A stretch of 64,000 nt of DNA from Nageia nagi (GCA_050084985.1 JBITNC010000002.1:7130001-7194000); one strand, 5' to 3'. Positions 12,640 through 23,334 are shown, counted from the stretch's first letter. The notes: generated by a model from the sequence alone, not told the origin. Numbers and translations are program-made.

Positions 12640-13320
12640 TTAAATCTATTAAGGAATGTGATGCAATTTCATTTTATAGATCTTAAAAGCTTAATAAAGA
12701 AATTCTTGTCGAATGTTTAGCATTGTATATCACACCTATGATAGATGTATGGGAGATAAAAAGGACATTGGTAGATAATTGATCAATTGTTAATGTATAT
12801 TCTCATAACTTTTTGATAAAATTTCAAGAAAAAAGTGTAGAGATACCTCCCTTACAAGAAGTTACATTTAGAATTAGGGCATATGATAGCTCATCCAAAA
12901 AGCTAGTTGGGATAGCTAAAATTTTGGTTACAGTAGGAGTTAGAATAGTTGAAACTCAGTTTTAGATTATGGATTCAAAATTGTCATATAATTTATTGTT
13001 AGGAAGACCATGGCTTCATGATATGGATGTAGTACCATCTATAGTGCATGGCATATTGAAATTTGAATATCAGTGTGAGGTACATATAATAATTGGTGAT
13101 CCAGAACCATATGCCTTATGTAATGCAGCAAACTTAGAAGAATTCATAATGACTTGTCCTAGATATGAGATTGTACCTTTGGAAATAGATGCACTAATGG
13201 TAAAACCATAAATGCAACCTTGGATTGCAGAAATAGGTATGGGAATGTACATAATTGAGAACCTTGATCTGTTCACATTCGTAAAATATTTGGGACAACT
13301 AAAAGTTCTCAGCATTGAGA
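12640..13320 (+). pseudogene. gypsy1 protease region (broken)
   Basis: The 12969-13211 frame contains SYNLLLGRPWLHDMDVVPS, the strongly conserved end of the retropepsin-like domain of Tat elements. The upstream part (12700-12965), which should hold the active Asp-Ser/Thr-Gly, is broken by stops; I see only SIVNVYSHNFLI-like traces. Confidence 0.65.
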
Positions 13321-14090
13321 GCCATCAACGACATGATATATTACCTTAACATAGTCAATGGTGTGAAAATAGTGAAGACAAAGGGGGCTCTTGCTCTATA
13401 GCAATAATATCTCCATTTCCAGAGACATTAACAAAGGATCAAGCAACAAACGTAATGGGTAAAATCTTTCCATCTCCTTTTGTTCACAAGTACATGATAG
13501 AAAATTGCAAATATAAAGAAGGGGGTTTAGGTAAATCAGAATAGGGTATGTATTCTTTTCTTACTACTTTAGGAGCTCAAAAAACTAAGAATGAATTGGA
13601 TAGTGATTAAAATACAAAATAAATAATGAGAACTATTAATTTTATAAAAAATTGCAATTTGATTGAATTTTTTGATGATATTGATGAAGATTTATGGCTT
13701 GATGATACTATACCACTTGATTTTGGTTGCTTTAGTACTGATGATGATATTTTAGAATACTTGGGGGCACATTCATAATTACCTAAATCTAATGGAAAAT
13801 GGAAATAAGTTACATTTTTAATGAGTATGCATATTTTGGACAAGAAATGAATTTTAGTAAAGTATTTTAGGTTGAGAAAGGACACAATGATATAGGTGAT
13901 ATTCAAGAATTAGAAGAGTTACCTTCATTATTATAGAAAAATGATGAATTAATATTTTTAACTAAAGAGCTAGTAGAAGTCAATATTGGGACAAGTGATG
14001 AGCAAAGATTGGTCAAAGTTGGAGTAGTCATTCCAACACCTCAGTAAGAAAGATACAAAAATAAATTTATTGAAAATCAAAAGAATTTTT
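13321..14090 (+). other. gypsy1 spacer between protease and reverse transcriptase
   Basis: Low-complexity coding remnant with many Asp and Glu codons in one frame (about 13670-13960) and several stops. Tat elements usually have a variable linker here. No domain recognised. Confidence 0.4.
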
Positions 14091-15530
14091 CTTGGTCTTA
14101 TGCTGGTATGTCTGTTTTAGATCCCTCTTTTATTATGCATAATTTATCATTAAAGGAAGGAGACAAACCAATTAAATAAAAACCAAGAAAGATGCAACCT
14201 TATAAGGCATTGATAGTCAAGAAAGAAATAGAAAAATATTTGAATGATGGATTCATTAAACCAATTGATTATTTAGAATGGATGGTTAATATTTTTCCTA
14301 TTACAAAAGCTACTGGATAGATAAGGGTTTGTATTGATTTTCATGATATCAATAATGCTTGTCCAAAATATGATTTTCCATTGCCTAATGTTGATATGAT
14401 AATGGATAGTATTGTTGGTCATGATACTTTATCTTTTATGTATGGATTTTTGGGATATAATCAAATGTTAGTTAATACACTTGTAATATCCAGTTACACT
14501 TTCTTTATGCAATAGAATAATACCTCAACTTCTAAAGGGTTTAACTTTTGATCTAGATATCGTTTTGAGCCCATTTTTTTTAAAAATCATGCAAAATTTG
14601 AAAATCTACAAGATTGTAATGTCTCATATAGGGGATAATTTTGAGGCCTAAAATATTTTTTGTATAGCCCAAATTTCACTTTTACTTTTAGTACTATCTT
14701 TAAGTTATATTTTTAGAATAATTGCATGTATTGAGTAATGGATGCATGACTCCATTTTGGGTCTTGTATAATCTATATTTTAGGCTTTTTAAAAATTAGA
14801 AAGAAAGAAAGAGATGCTTTATAAAAGCTTAATGTAATCCTTTTGAGATATTAGTGTAGATTCAGAAGAATAAATAACTCTTATTATGAATTTTTATCTT
14901 CCATGGATTTACTTGTGTGTTGTGAATCAATTTTGGTCTCTTGCAGGAATCTGCATCATTAATCAATCCAATTGATCAACATAAGAATGCTTTTATGACA
15001 CCTTGGGTAAATTTTTGTTGGAAGGTTATACCTTTTGGATTAAAAGATGCATGTGCTACCTATCAAAGATCTATGGTGTCTATGTTCCATGAGCACATTC
15101 ATAAATCAATGGATGTATATGTTGATGGAATCTTGGTCAAATCAAAGCAACGCCAATACCATTTATAGCTCCTTAAAGAGGTATTTCAAATTCTAAAAAA
15201 GTACAAGCTTAGACTAAAACCTCAAAAGTATGCTTTTGGTGTTACTTCAAAAAAATTTCTTGGATTCATGGTATCAAAAAAGGTTAATAAGGTGGATCCT
15301 AAAAAGGTAAAAGCCATAGTAAGTATGCTAATTCCAACGAACCTCAAGAAACTAAGGAGTCTTCAAGGAAATATAAATTTGGTAAGGAGATTCATTTCCC
15401 AACTTGGAGATAAATGTAGGCCATTTAGTCATTTGTTAAAAAAGGATGGCAAGTTTGTATGGGATGAAAAGTGTCAAACAACATTTTAGGATATATAAAA
15501 TAATACTTACTGAATCCTTCTATTTTAGTG
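14091..15530 (+). pseudogene. gypsy1 reverse transcriptase, interrupted by an insertion
   Basis: 14091-14475 carries the fingers part (KPRKMQPYKALIVKKEIEKY, IRVCIDFHDINNACPKYDFP, GYNQM). 14941-15489 carries PWVNFCWKVIPFGLKDACAT and the active-site box VYVDGILVKS, where the usual YVDD is YVDG. Then come KLRLKPQKYAFG, KFLGFMVS and LKKLRSLQGNINLVRRFI. Between NQM and PIDQHKNAF lie about 460 foreign bases (14474-14940). Stops occur throughout. Loss of the second catalytic Asp alone would inactivate the enzyme. Confidence 0.78.
14474..14940 (+). other. Insertion of unknown type inside the gypsy1 reverse transcriptase
   Basis: AT-rich non-coding sequence that splits the RT between GYNQM and PIDQHK. 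It has GTAATATCC near its left side and TTTTGGTCTCTTGCAG near its right end, so it looks like a GT-AG intron. Removing 14488-14946 keeps the frame but leaves about nine extra residues. TTAGTTAAT on the left resembles TTAATCAAT on the right (7 of 9), so it could instead be a transposon with a decayed 9-bp duplication, or a solo LTR. It contains TTTATAAAAG and AATAAATAA. Confidence 0.5.
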
Positions 15531-16430
15531 CCTATGAATTTTGAAAAAGAAGCATATCTTTACATATTGATCACATTATATACCTTAGGGACAATGTTGT
15601 GTTAGAAGGATGATGACAACAAGGAAAGGGCAATATATTATCTTAGCAAAACTCTTATTATTTATGAAACAAGATATACACCCATGGGAAAGCTTTGATT
15701 TGGTATAATTTTTTCTACAAAAAAATTGAGGGGTTATCTTTTATATTGTATTACATATGCTGTTAGCCTAGTTAACCCATAAAATATCTTGTAGCAAAGT
15801 AACATTTGTCAATTGTTAGGAAGGGTAGCTAAGTGGCTGATGTTATTGCAAGAATTTGATATCAATATGGTAAAATAAAAATTCATGAAAGGGTAGGAAA
15901 TTGTAGATCTAATAGTAGAATTCCCTCATAATGATGGTACGACAGTGCACGAAGAGTTCCCATATGAGCATGATGAGGACTTACGTAATCAATGATGTGC
16001 AATACTGATTGAAGGTAGCCAATGACATGATAGTGAAAAAATGACAATCACAGATGAGCTCATGTGTTATATGGAAGATGGACCTACAACATGTACCTTA
16101 TATTTTGATGGATTGAAATATTCTTATGAAGTAGGGGTAAGTATTATTTTAGTGTCACCTACCAATGAGGTAATTCCTATGGCTTATAAACTTAGATTTG
16201 AATGCACTAATAATATGGTAGAGTATAAAGCTCTAATTTTGGGATTAAAAGCAACTATAACTCTGAATATAAAAAATTTGGAAATATATGATGATTCATA
16301 GCTTGTGGTAAATCAAGTTAATGATACATATAATATAAAGGATGAGAATTTAAAGCCATATAAGATATTAGTCATTAAATTACTTTATGAGTTTAATAGG
16401 TACAATATTTAAAACATTCCAAGGACTAAT
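15531..16430 (+). pseudogene. gypsy1 RNase H region including a second (archaeal-type) RNase H
   Basis: 15531-15980 matches the connection/RNase H part only loosely. 16041-16301 gives CTLYFDGLKYSYEVGVSIIL and FECTNNMVEYKALILGL, then LEIYDDS with a stop just after. These are the Asp, Glu and Asp positions of the additional RNase H carried by Tat-lineage elements. The frame is broken before and after. Confidence 0.7.
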
Positions 16431-16699
16431 AACAAGTATGTAGATGCAATGGGAAGTGCATTTTCATTGGCACCAATTGAGATAGAAAATTAATAAACCA
16501 TCCTCAATATTATAAATCTTGGTACATCTTATTACCTTGATCACATAGAGAAAGTACATGTATTCCACCTTGATGTAGAAGATGATTCTAAATAATGGTA
16601 TGTTGATATTTACAATTATTTGAAAGATCAAACAATTCCATAAAATTATTCTATAAATGAAAGAGTTAGATTAAAGAGGGCAGCTATCAAGTATGTGAT

Positions 16700-17870
16700 T
16701 ATTGGTGAAGTTTTATATAAAAGGTCATTTAATGTTGCTCTTATAAGATATATAATACAACATTAAACAACAACAACATTGGAATAAGCACATGATGGGT
16801 TATATGGAGGATATTTTCATGTAAAAGAATTATACACTAAGCTTTTATGAATTTGTTACTATTGGCCTACAATGGAAGAGTATTACAAAAAGCATGTCAA
16901 GACTTATTTATGGTATCAAAAGCATGAAATTTTGAAAAAAAAAAACCAACTCAAGAGTTGAATTCCATAATTTCACAATGGTCATTTGCAACATAGGGTG
17001 TAGATTTGATTAGGCTTATCAATCCACATACAAGGAAAGATCATAAATTGATTATCATAGCTATAGAGTTTACCATAAAATGGGTTGAAGCCATTCTAAT
17101 GAAATTAGTCACATAAGATAAGATTATTGCATTCTTGATAGAGAATATCATCACCAGGTTTGGGGTGCCACAAAGGTTGATCACAAATAATGGGCCAAAT
17201 TTCAAAGGTAAAGACATAAAAGCCTTTTGTAAAAAATTTCATATTGCTCAAACATTTAATTCAGTTTATTATCCTCAAGGGCATGGTAAAGCAAAAGCAT
17301 CAAATAAAACCATCAAGAGCATTTTATCAATGAATTGGGATAGATACAAGGTGGATTGGCATGAATAGTTAGCATATGCATTGTGGGTGTACATAACAAG
17401 TATTAGAACAACCACTAGGGTAACACCATTTTCATTTATCTGTGGAGATGAAGTTGTACTACCATTAGAACTAGAGTTGCCATCCTTAAGAATCTCACTA
17501 CAAGGAGAAATATCAAATGAAAAGGTAAGAAGGAGTAGATTGCAACAATTGGAATCACTTAATAAGAAGAGAATCAAGGCAATTGAACATATGAAAGCTT
17601 ACCATGCAAAGTTGAAGAGTGCATTTGGAAAGAAGATCAAACCAAAGGAATTCAAAGAGGAAGACTTAGTACTAAAGAAAAATATTAACAATACAATGAA
17701 AAATGATGAAGTAAAATAAAACTTTGAACCAAATTGGTTAGTCCCATTTGTTGTAGTTGAAGCAACAAGATCAGGATTTTACAAGTTATCATCCATGGAT
17801 TTAATGCCATGCACCTCAAATGCTTCTTTGCATAAGATAATGGCTCTATACCTTGCAAAATAATATATAT
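16700..17870 (+). pseudogene. gypsy1 integrase, catalytic residues lost
   Basis: 16780-16930 is the zinc-binding N-terminus with its Cys residues changed. 17000-17368 is the core. GVDLIRLINP keeps the first Asp, but ITNNGPNF has Asn where the second Asp belongs, and GHGKAKASNKT has Lys where the catalytic Glu belongs (usually GQAEA). 17381-17719 is the C-terminal part with PFSFICGDEVVLPLELELPS and a Lys-rich tail. Single stops lie at 17368-17370 and 17717-17719. 17312 onward is duplicated at 22332. Confidence 0.8.
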
Positions 17871-18715
17871 TTCATGCAAGGTATATGTATTTTAATTTTA
17901 ATTTTTATTTTTGTAGTAACTTTCATGTAAACACTTGATCATTAATGGTCATTGATATGGCTAGTGAGAGTTTACTCACTTAAAAAGTTAAACTAGTGAT
18001 ACAACCATGAGCAAGATGTTGACATTGATTCATCCTCAATGGATGATGCAACTTACTATGTATCCACATGATTTTTTCTTTGAACTATAAAAAATATAAT
18101 GTCTTAGGGTCATGGACATAAAAATGTATGATCGTTGATAGCCATAAACAACTAGTGAGAGTTTACTCATTTAAAAGATAAATTGGTGATGCAGCCATAA
18201 GTAGATTATTGATATTGATTCACCATCAATGGATGATGCAACTCATTATTTATCTGAAATATTTCATGCAAGGTATATCTAACACTTTTTGTAGGTGCCT
18301 ACATCAACAAAATGAAGCAAGTTGAAATAGAAATCACATAGTTGACTACATTCCACTACTAACATGTAATTAGCAGTGTGCATAATAAATAACTAAAAGC
18401 TAAAATTAGAGGACCACTTTTGTATCAAGGCATGGATGTAAGAGAATTATATTCTTGAGTATTAGAAATTAAGGGAAGACCAAATCCATGGTTGAACAAT
18501 ATAAGGGGAAAAAAGATGAAGTTCTTCAGGTTTTATCTTAGTTGCATCATTCAAAAAGCTTTCCCAGGGCAACCAAGCTAAAATAGGGAAGTAGAGGACC
18601 CCCATCATCATTATCAAATGTAAATGCTAGATGGAGATTTCAAAAAATTCTTCTATACTTCTTCTTTGGATATGTAATTTCATTTCTTCAATCACACCTC
18701 CAAAGAGGGGTGAAA
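17871..18715 (+). other. gypsy1 3' untranslated region with internal duplication and purine tract
   Basis: Two imperfect tandem copies of a unit of about 180 bp run from about 17930 to 18255. Both contain CTAGTGAGAGTTTACTCA and a TTCATC/CCTCAATGGATGATGCAAC stretch. CAAAGAGGGGTGAAA just before the 3' LTR (18701-18715) is the likely polypurine tract. Confidence 0.65.
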
Positions 18716-18839
18716 TGTAGATGCCTAAAAATGAAATTATTATTTATTAAATAATTCATTTTATAGCATCAAGTCATATGTATCTTAAATAGGGTTAGAA
18801 ATATAGCTAAGGTAATGTAATTAATGTAATGGACCATCA
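18716..18839 (+). repeat. gypsy1 3' LTR, first segment
   Basis: TGTAGATGCCTAAAAATG through GGACCATCA, collinear with 10004-10127 of the 5' LTR. Cut by copia1 at 18840. Confidence 0.85.
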
Positions 18840-19300
18840 TGTTGAAGTATTTAGACCTAAACTAATCCTCAAGGACCAAGACTAGGAAACTCAATCATAC
18901 ACAAGATAACACAAATATAATGTGGTTCCTCCCTCCTTGGGAGTACATCCACAACTAGTTCTCAATTCTCAAGTATTCCCCTCTTACAATAATTCTCTTT
19001 CTCTCCTACACAACTAGTAGAGTAATCTTACTCCAAAAACTTAGTTCTGTTACAAGAGGAGAGACCCTCTATTTATAACTTAAGAGCACCTCCCTAACCT
19101 CCCTTTAACCTAAGGGTAAGGTTAGGGTTACAATAAATGTATCACCTAACCTTAACCTACCAACTAACCACATGGTAAAGTCAAAGTCTACATAATAAAG
19201 AATTCAATTAATCCCTTAAGGTATCTACATATCCTTTAAGTGATTAATTGAATTTATAAGGAGTTTAGATATTCACAATATTTCATTATAAATTCTAACA
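18840..19300 (-). repeat. copia1 3' LTR (461 bp)
   Basis: On the minus strand it runs TGTTAGAATTTATAATG to ACTTCAACA. It is bounded on its inner side by the purine tract. It contains the LTR hairpin motif at 18921-18953 and an LTR core related to those of copia A and copia B. Confidence 0.85.
18921..18953 (+). other. LTR hairpin motif, best copy
   Basis: Outer stem TGTGG (18921-18925) pairs with CCACA (18949-18953). Inner stem CTCCC (18929-18933) pairs with GGGAG (18939-18943) around loop TCCTT. An internal loop (TTC / TACAT) separates them. Related copies are listed in the findings. Confidence 0.75.
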
Positions 19301-19781
19301 CTCCCCCTTAATGCAATATTGGGATAGAGCGTAGAAGAGAGAAGAGAGAGAGTAAGAGAGAGTTATCCTCCATAGAGATACAAGTGGATATGAGAACATT
19401 TACATATTTGAGAATCTTTTTGAGAACTAGTTTGAGACTCACTACATTACCATTTGACAAAAATGGTTTACAATATAATCATTAACCACAACTGGTTTCA
19501 CTGTACATAGTAGTTGATCAACTTTAAGCTAACATGTGAGTCTCCATGAGATTGCTTACACAAGGTGAGTAACCTGCATTTCTGAAGAAGATCATGCATG
19601 CTACAAGCAACTCATGAACAAAATCAGTTAGATGCATCATATATTCAAATAAGAGAATCAAATAATGCCATCTTATAAATAATTGATCAATGGTGCACTA
19701 TAAGTCATCACGGAGATGCCAAGCCATCACTCATAGTCACTTGTTGTATATAGACATGTGTTGATTATTAATAGAGCATAA

Positions 19782-20080
19782 AAATTGTACAACGAGTTTC
19801 TCATGCAGAGTAAACTCACCACAAAGGTATAGAATGTACAACAAGTTCCTCACACAAAGCGAACTTACCATGGAGGTATATTAATTATATGCTCAAAAAT
19901 TGTACAACAAGTTTGTCACGAAAAGCAAACTTACCACAGAGGTGTAAAATGTACAACAAGCTTATCACGCAGAGCAAACTTACCATGGAGCTATAAAATG
20001 TACAAGTTTGTCATGCATAGCAAACTTACCACAGAGGTATAAAATGTACAAGTTTCGAACTTACCATAGAGGTATATCAT
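19782..20080 (-). repeat. Tandem array of about six 50-bp hairpin units in the copia1 3' region
   Basis: Each unit reads (plus strand) TGTACAAC, then a hairpin, then ACC-5 bases-GGT. Stems: GAGTTT/AAACTC (19794-19817), AAGTTC/GAACTT (19843-19866), AAGTTTG/CAAACTT (19909-19932), AAGCTT/AAACTT with one mismatch (19958-19981), AAGTTTG/CAAACTT (20004-20027), and AAGTT/AACTT (20050-20062). The small ACC...GGT pair follows in nearly every unit. It lies between the end of RNase H and the purine tract. Confidence 0.8.
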
Positions 20081-20142
20081 AATCAACACAATATAACAAC
20101 AAAAAGGGCCTCTTAGAGGTGAAGTTGTCATCACTAACAAAA

Positions 20143-20815
20143 GTTCAAATTTCACTCCCCCTTGAGGGCAACTTCACCAACCCGAGAGAATCTCTAAGCT
20201 TGCTAAATTGAGCTTCAAGAAGGGGCTTGGTGAATAAATCAGTGGAGTTTTTAGTAGATGGATAATACTTCAAGTGTATGATGTCATCTAGAACCTTCTC
20301 CCTGATAAAATGGGCTTAGATTTCCATATGTTTGGTTCTCTAATGGAATACAGGATTCTTAGCCAAAGAGATAGCCAATTGATTATCTAAAGAGATAAGA
20401 GATGGGCCATGTTGCTCATACCCAATTTCGATCAGAAGATGCCTCAACCAAATAGAATCTTGGGCAGCAACAGACATGGCTCGATATTCGGCTTTGGTGG
20501 TAGAAAGAGTCACAGTAGGTTGCTTCTTGGAAGCCCAAGAGATAGCACCTAAACCAATGCTGAACACATATGCAGAGGTTGACTTTCTATCATCTTTATC
20601 TCCCCCATAATCAGAATCTGAGAACCCAAAGAGAAAAATTGAGGGCACTTTGGAATACTTAAGAGCAAGATCCTTTGTCCCTGCCACATACCTCAATATT
20701 TGCTTAACAGCATTGAGGTGTTCAACATATGGTTTTTGCATGAATCATGCCATCAAATTCACTGCAAAGGCAATATCAAGTCGAGAGATAGTCAGATACA
20801 GAAGACTACCAATCA
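20143..20815 (-). pseudogene. copia1 RNase H region
   Basis: The reading starts just after the reverse transcriptase, and the 20741-20340 frame has HLNAVKQILRYVAGTKDLAL, the FSDSDYGGDKDDRKSTSAYV block and KAEYRAMSVAAQDSIWLRHLL, all typical of copia RNase H. The end, with TDLFTKPL and a GLVKLPS tail, lies near 20143. A stop (TAG for an expected GAG) follows NPVFH. A TGA near 20741 replaces an expected Arg. Confidence 0.85.
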
Positions 20816-20816
20816 A

Positions 20817-21473
20817 TTACCTATAAGCTGTAGCATCAGCCAAATAAGAATCTAAGCTCATAGATACCATGATTCTAGGAGAAATAGGTATTACAGCATA
20901 TTTACACTCCTCCATTCCAAATTTTTGCAAGATGTCTGATATATACTTAGATTGAATAAGATAAGTACAATCTTTGTGTTGGTATACTTGCATCCCAAGA
21001 TAGTAATGCAAGAGACCTAGATCAGTCATTTCAAATGTTGCCTTTAGTTTGGAGATGCACTCTTGGATGATTTCAATATTATTGCTAGTTATGAGAAGAT
21101 CATCCACATAAAGGAGAATTAAGACCACATCTTTTCCTTGATTGAGTACATAGAGATCTGAGTCAGAGAAGCACTTGGAAAAACCAATATCTGCAAAGAA
21201 TCCTAAAATTTTCTTGTACCATGCTCTAGGTGCTTGCTTAAGTCCATACAAAGATTTCTTAAGCTTGCACACTAAAGACTCTTTACCTTCTGGAATAAAT
21301 CCTTCTGGTTGATTCATGTAGATTTCTACATCTAAGACACCATTGAGAAATGCACTCTTGACATCAAGTTGAAAAGCTTTCCATCCTTGAGCTATAGAAA
21401 GAGCAAGGATTATCCTGATAGTAGGCATCTTGGCCATAGGAGCAAAGGTTTCCTCATAATTAATACCATATTT
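20817..21473 (-). pseudogene. copia1 reverse transcriptase
   Basis: Open from 21437 to 20817 and nearly intact. It has QLDVKSAFLNGVLDVEIYM (first Asp), KSLYGLKQAPRAWYKK, the active box LLYVDDLLIT, and FEMTDLGLLHYYLGMQV. A TAG for expected CAG near 21475 separates it from the upstream frame, and a TAA for expected CAA follows ATAYR near 20817. All these stops fit C-to-T change of methylated cytosine. This is the best-preserved polymerase in the window. Confidence 0.88.
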
Positions 21474-22331
21474 CTAAGCGAATCCTTTGGCCACTAACCT
21501 TGCTTTGTATTTTTCAATTTTTCCATCAGAATTGTACTTGACCTTGTATATCCATTTATTTCCAATCACATCTTTCTCATTGGGATAAGGAACCAAATCC
21601 CAAGTTTCATTTTTCATGAGCACCTCATACTCAACTTTCATAGCTTCCATCCAATACTCTTGCTTGGAAGCTTCTTTGAAGGTTGATGGCTCATGCGTAT
21701 TATCAATTTTGGCAAATAAAGAGTTATTCAAGATCATACTCCTTGTAATTCTCTGAGGTGGAGAATTTTGCTCTTGTGGTGACTTCCCTACATGATCATC
21801 CAACCAGTTAGGTGCAGGTGAAGAATCATCTGAATCAAACACCTCAACATGAGAGGTCGTATCCTCAGGAAGTTCATTGAACTTGACATCCTTAGAAATA
21901 AAGACTATTTTATGGGATGAGTAGAGCCTATAACCTCTATGCTGATTATCATACCCCACAAAGATGCATTTTTTGGATCTTTTATCCAACTTCTTTCTTT
22001 TCTCTGAGGTAATGAAGGCAAATGCATCACAACTGAAGACCTTAAAGTGTGAGATGTTAGGTTTCTTTCCTGTCCATGCTTCATATAGAGTTTTACCTTT
22101 AACTGCTTTAGTAGGACACCTATTTAGGGTGTGAATAGCAGTGTGAATGGCTTCACCCCATAAGAAACTAGGAAGGTTACCCAACATGCACCTTGCCATT
22201 TCCATAATGGTTCGATTCTTCCTTTCAACAACTCCATTTTGCTGAGGGGTGTAAGGGATTGTGATTTGTCGCTTGATCCCATGTTTAACACAATAGTCAT
22301 TAAACTCATTGCTATTATACTCACCCCCATT
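21474..22331 (-). pseudogene. copia1 integrase C-terminal part and RT linker
   Basis: On the minus strand from 22331: DNGGEY (second catalytic Asp), PYTPQQNGVVERKNRT (catalytic Glu), then FLWGEAIHTAIHTLNRCPTK, SHFKVFSCDAFAF, KKCIFVGYDNQHRGYRLY. From about 21720 comes the linker with YWMEAMKVEYEVLMKNETWDL that opens the RT. The N-terminal zinc domain and first catalytic Asp are missing because of the junction at 22331. Confidence 0.86.
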
Positions 22332-23334
22332 ATCAAGAGCATTTTATCAATGAATTGGGATAGATACAAGGTGGATTGGTATGAATAGTTAGCATATGTA
22401 TTGTGGGTGTACATAATAAGTATTAGAACAACCACTAGGGTAACACCATTTTCATTTATCTGTGGAGATGAAGTTGTACTACCATTAGAACTAGAATTTC
22501 CATCCTTAAGAATCTCACTACAAGGAGAAATATCAAATGAAGAGGTAAGAAGGAGTAGATTGCAACAATTGGAATCACTTAATAAGAAGAGAATCAAGGC
22601 AATTGAACATATGAAAGCTTACCATTCAAAGTTGAAGAGCGCATTTGGAAAGAAGATCAAACCAAAGGAATTCAAAGAGGAAGACTTGGTACTAAAGAAA
22701 AATATTAACAATACAATGAAAAATGATGAAGTAAAATAAAATTTTGAACCAAATTGGTTAGTCCCATTTGTTGTAGTTGAAGCAACAAGATCAAGATTTT
22801 ACAAGTTATCATCCATGGATTTAATGCCATGCACCTCAAATGCTTCTCTGCATAAGATAATGGCTCTATACCTTGCAAAATAATAGATATTTCATACAAG
22901 GTATATGTATTTTAATTTTAATTTTTATTTTTGTAGTAACTTTCATGTAAACACTTGATCATTAATGGTCATTGATATGGCTAGTGAGAGTTTACTCACT
23001 TAAAAAGTTAAACTAGTGATACAACCATGAGCAAGATGTTGATATTGATTCATCCTCAATGGATGATGCAACTTACTATGTATCCACATGATTTTTTCTT
23101 TGAACTATAAAAAATATAATGTCTTAGGGTCATGGACATAAAAATGTATGATCGTCGATAGCCATAAACAACTAGTGAGAGTTTACTCATTTAAAAGATA
23201 AATTGGTGATGCAGCCATAAGTAGATTATTGATATTGATTCATCATCAATGGATGATGCAACTCATTATTTATCTGAAATATTTCATGCAAGGTATATCT
23301 AACACTTTTTGTAGGTGCCTACATCAACAAAATG
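22332..23334 (+). repeat. 1003-bp second copy of gypsy1 17312-18314 (templated insertion)
   Basis: Matches 17312-18314 at a constant offset of 5020 with no indel. My hand count is 17 substitutions (about 98.3% identity), many C/T or G/A. The left junction shares ATC (22332-22334) with both copia1 and gypsy1; the right junction shares TG with the LTR. It contains the integrase C-terminus and the tandem 180-bp repeats. It replaces the 5' half of copia1 and about 16 bp of the gypsy1 3' LTR. Confidence 0.9.

Larger units (their letters stand above)
18840..22331 (-). mobile_element. Ty1/copia retrotransposon copia1, 5'-truncated
   Basis: Minus-strand element: 3' LTR 18840-19300, purine tract next to it (reverse complement of CTCCCCCTTAAT), a 3' untranslated region of about 850 bp with a hairpin array, then RNase H, reverse transcriptase and the C-terminal integrase, reading right to left. 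It stops abruptly at 22331, inside the integrase motif around DNGGEY. Gag, protease, N-terminal integrase and the 5' LTR are missing. It entered the gypsy1 3' LTR at CATCA (18835-18839); the partner target duplication is gone. Confidence 0.88.

Noticed and set aside
19782-20080. Array looks superficially like a CRISPR
   Set aside because: Units are contiguous and diverged, there are no unique spacers, and it sits in a plant retrotransposon.
22124-22597. 157-codon minus-strand open frame
   Set aside because: It crosses the copia1/gypsy1 junction at 22331; one part is antisense to gypsy1 integrase and the other is copia1 out of frame.
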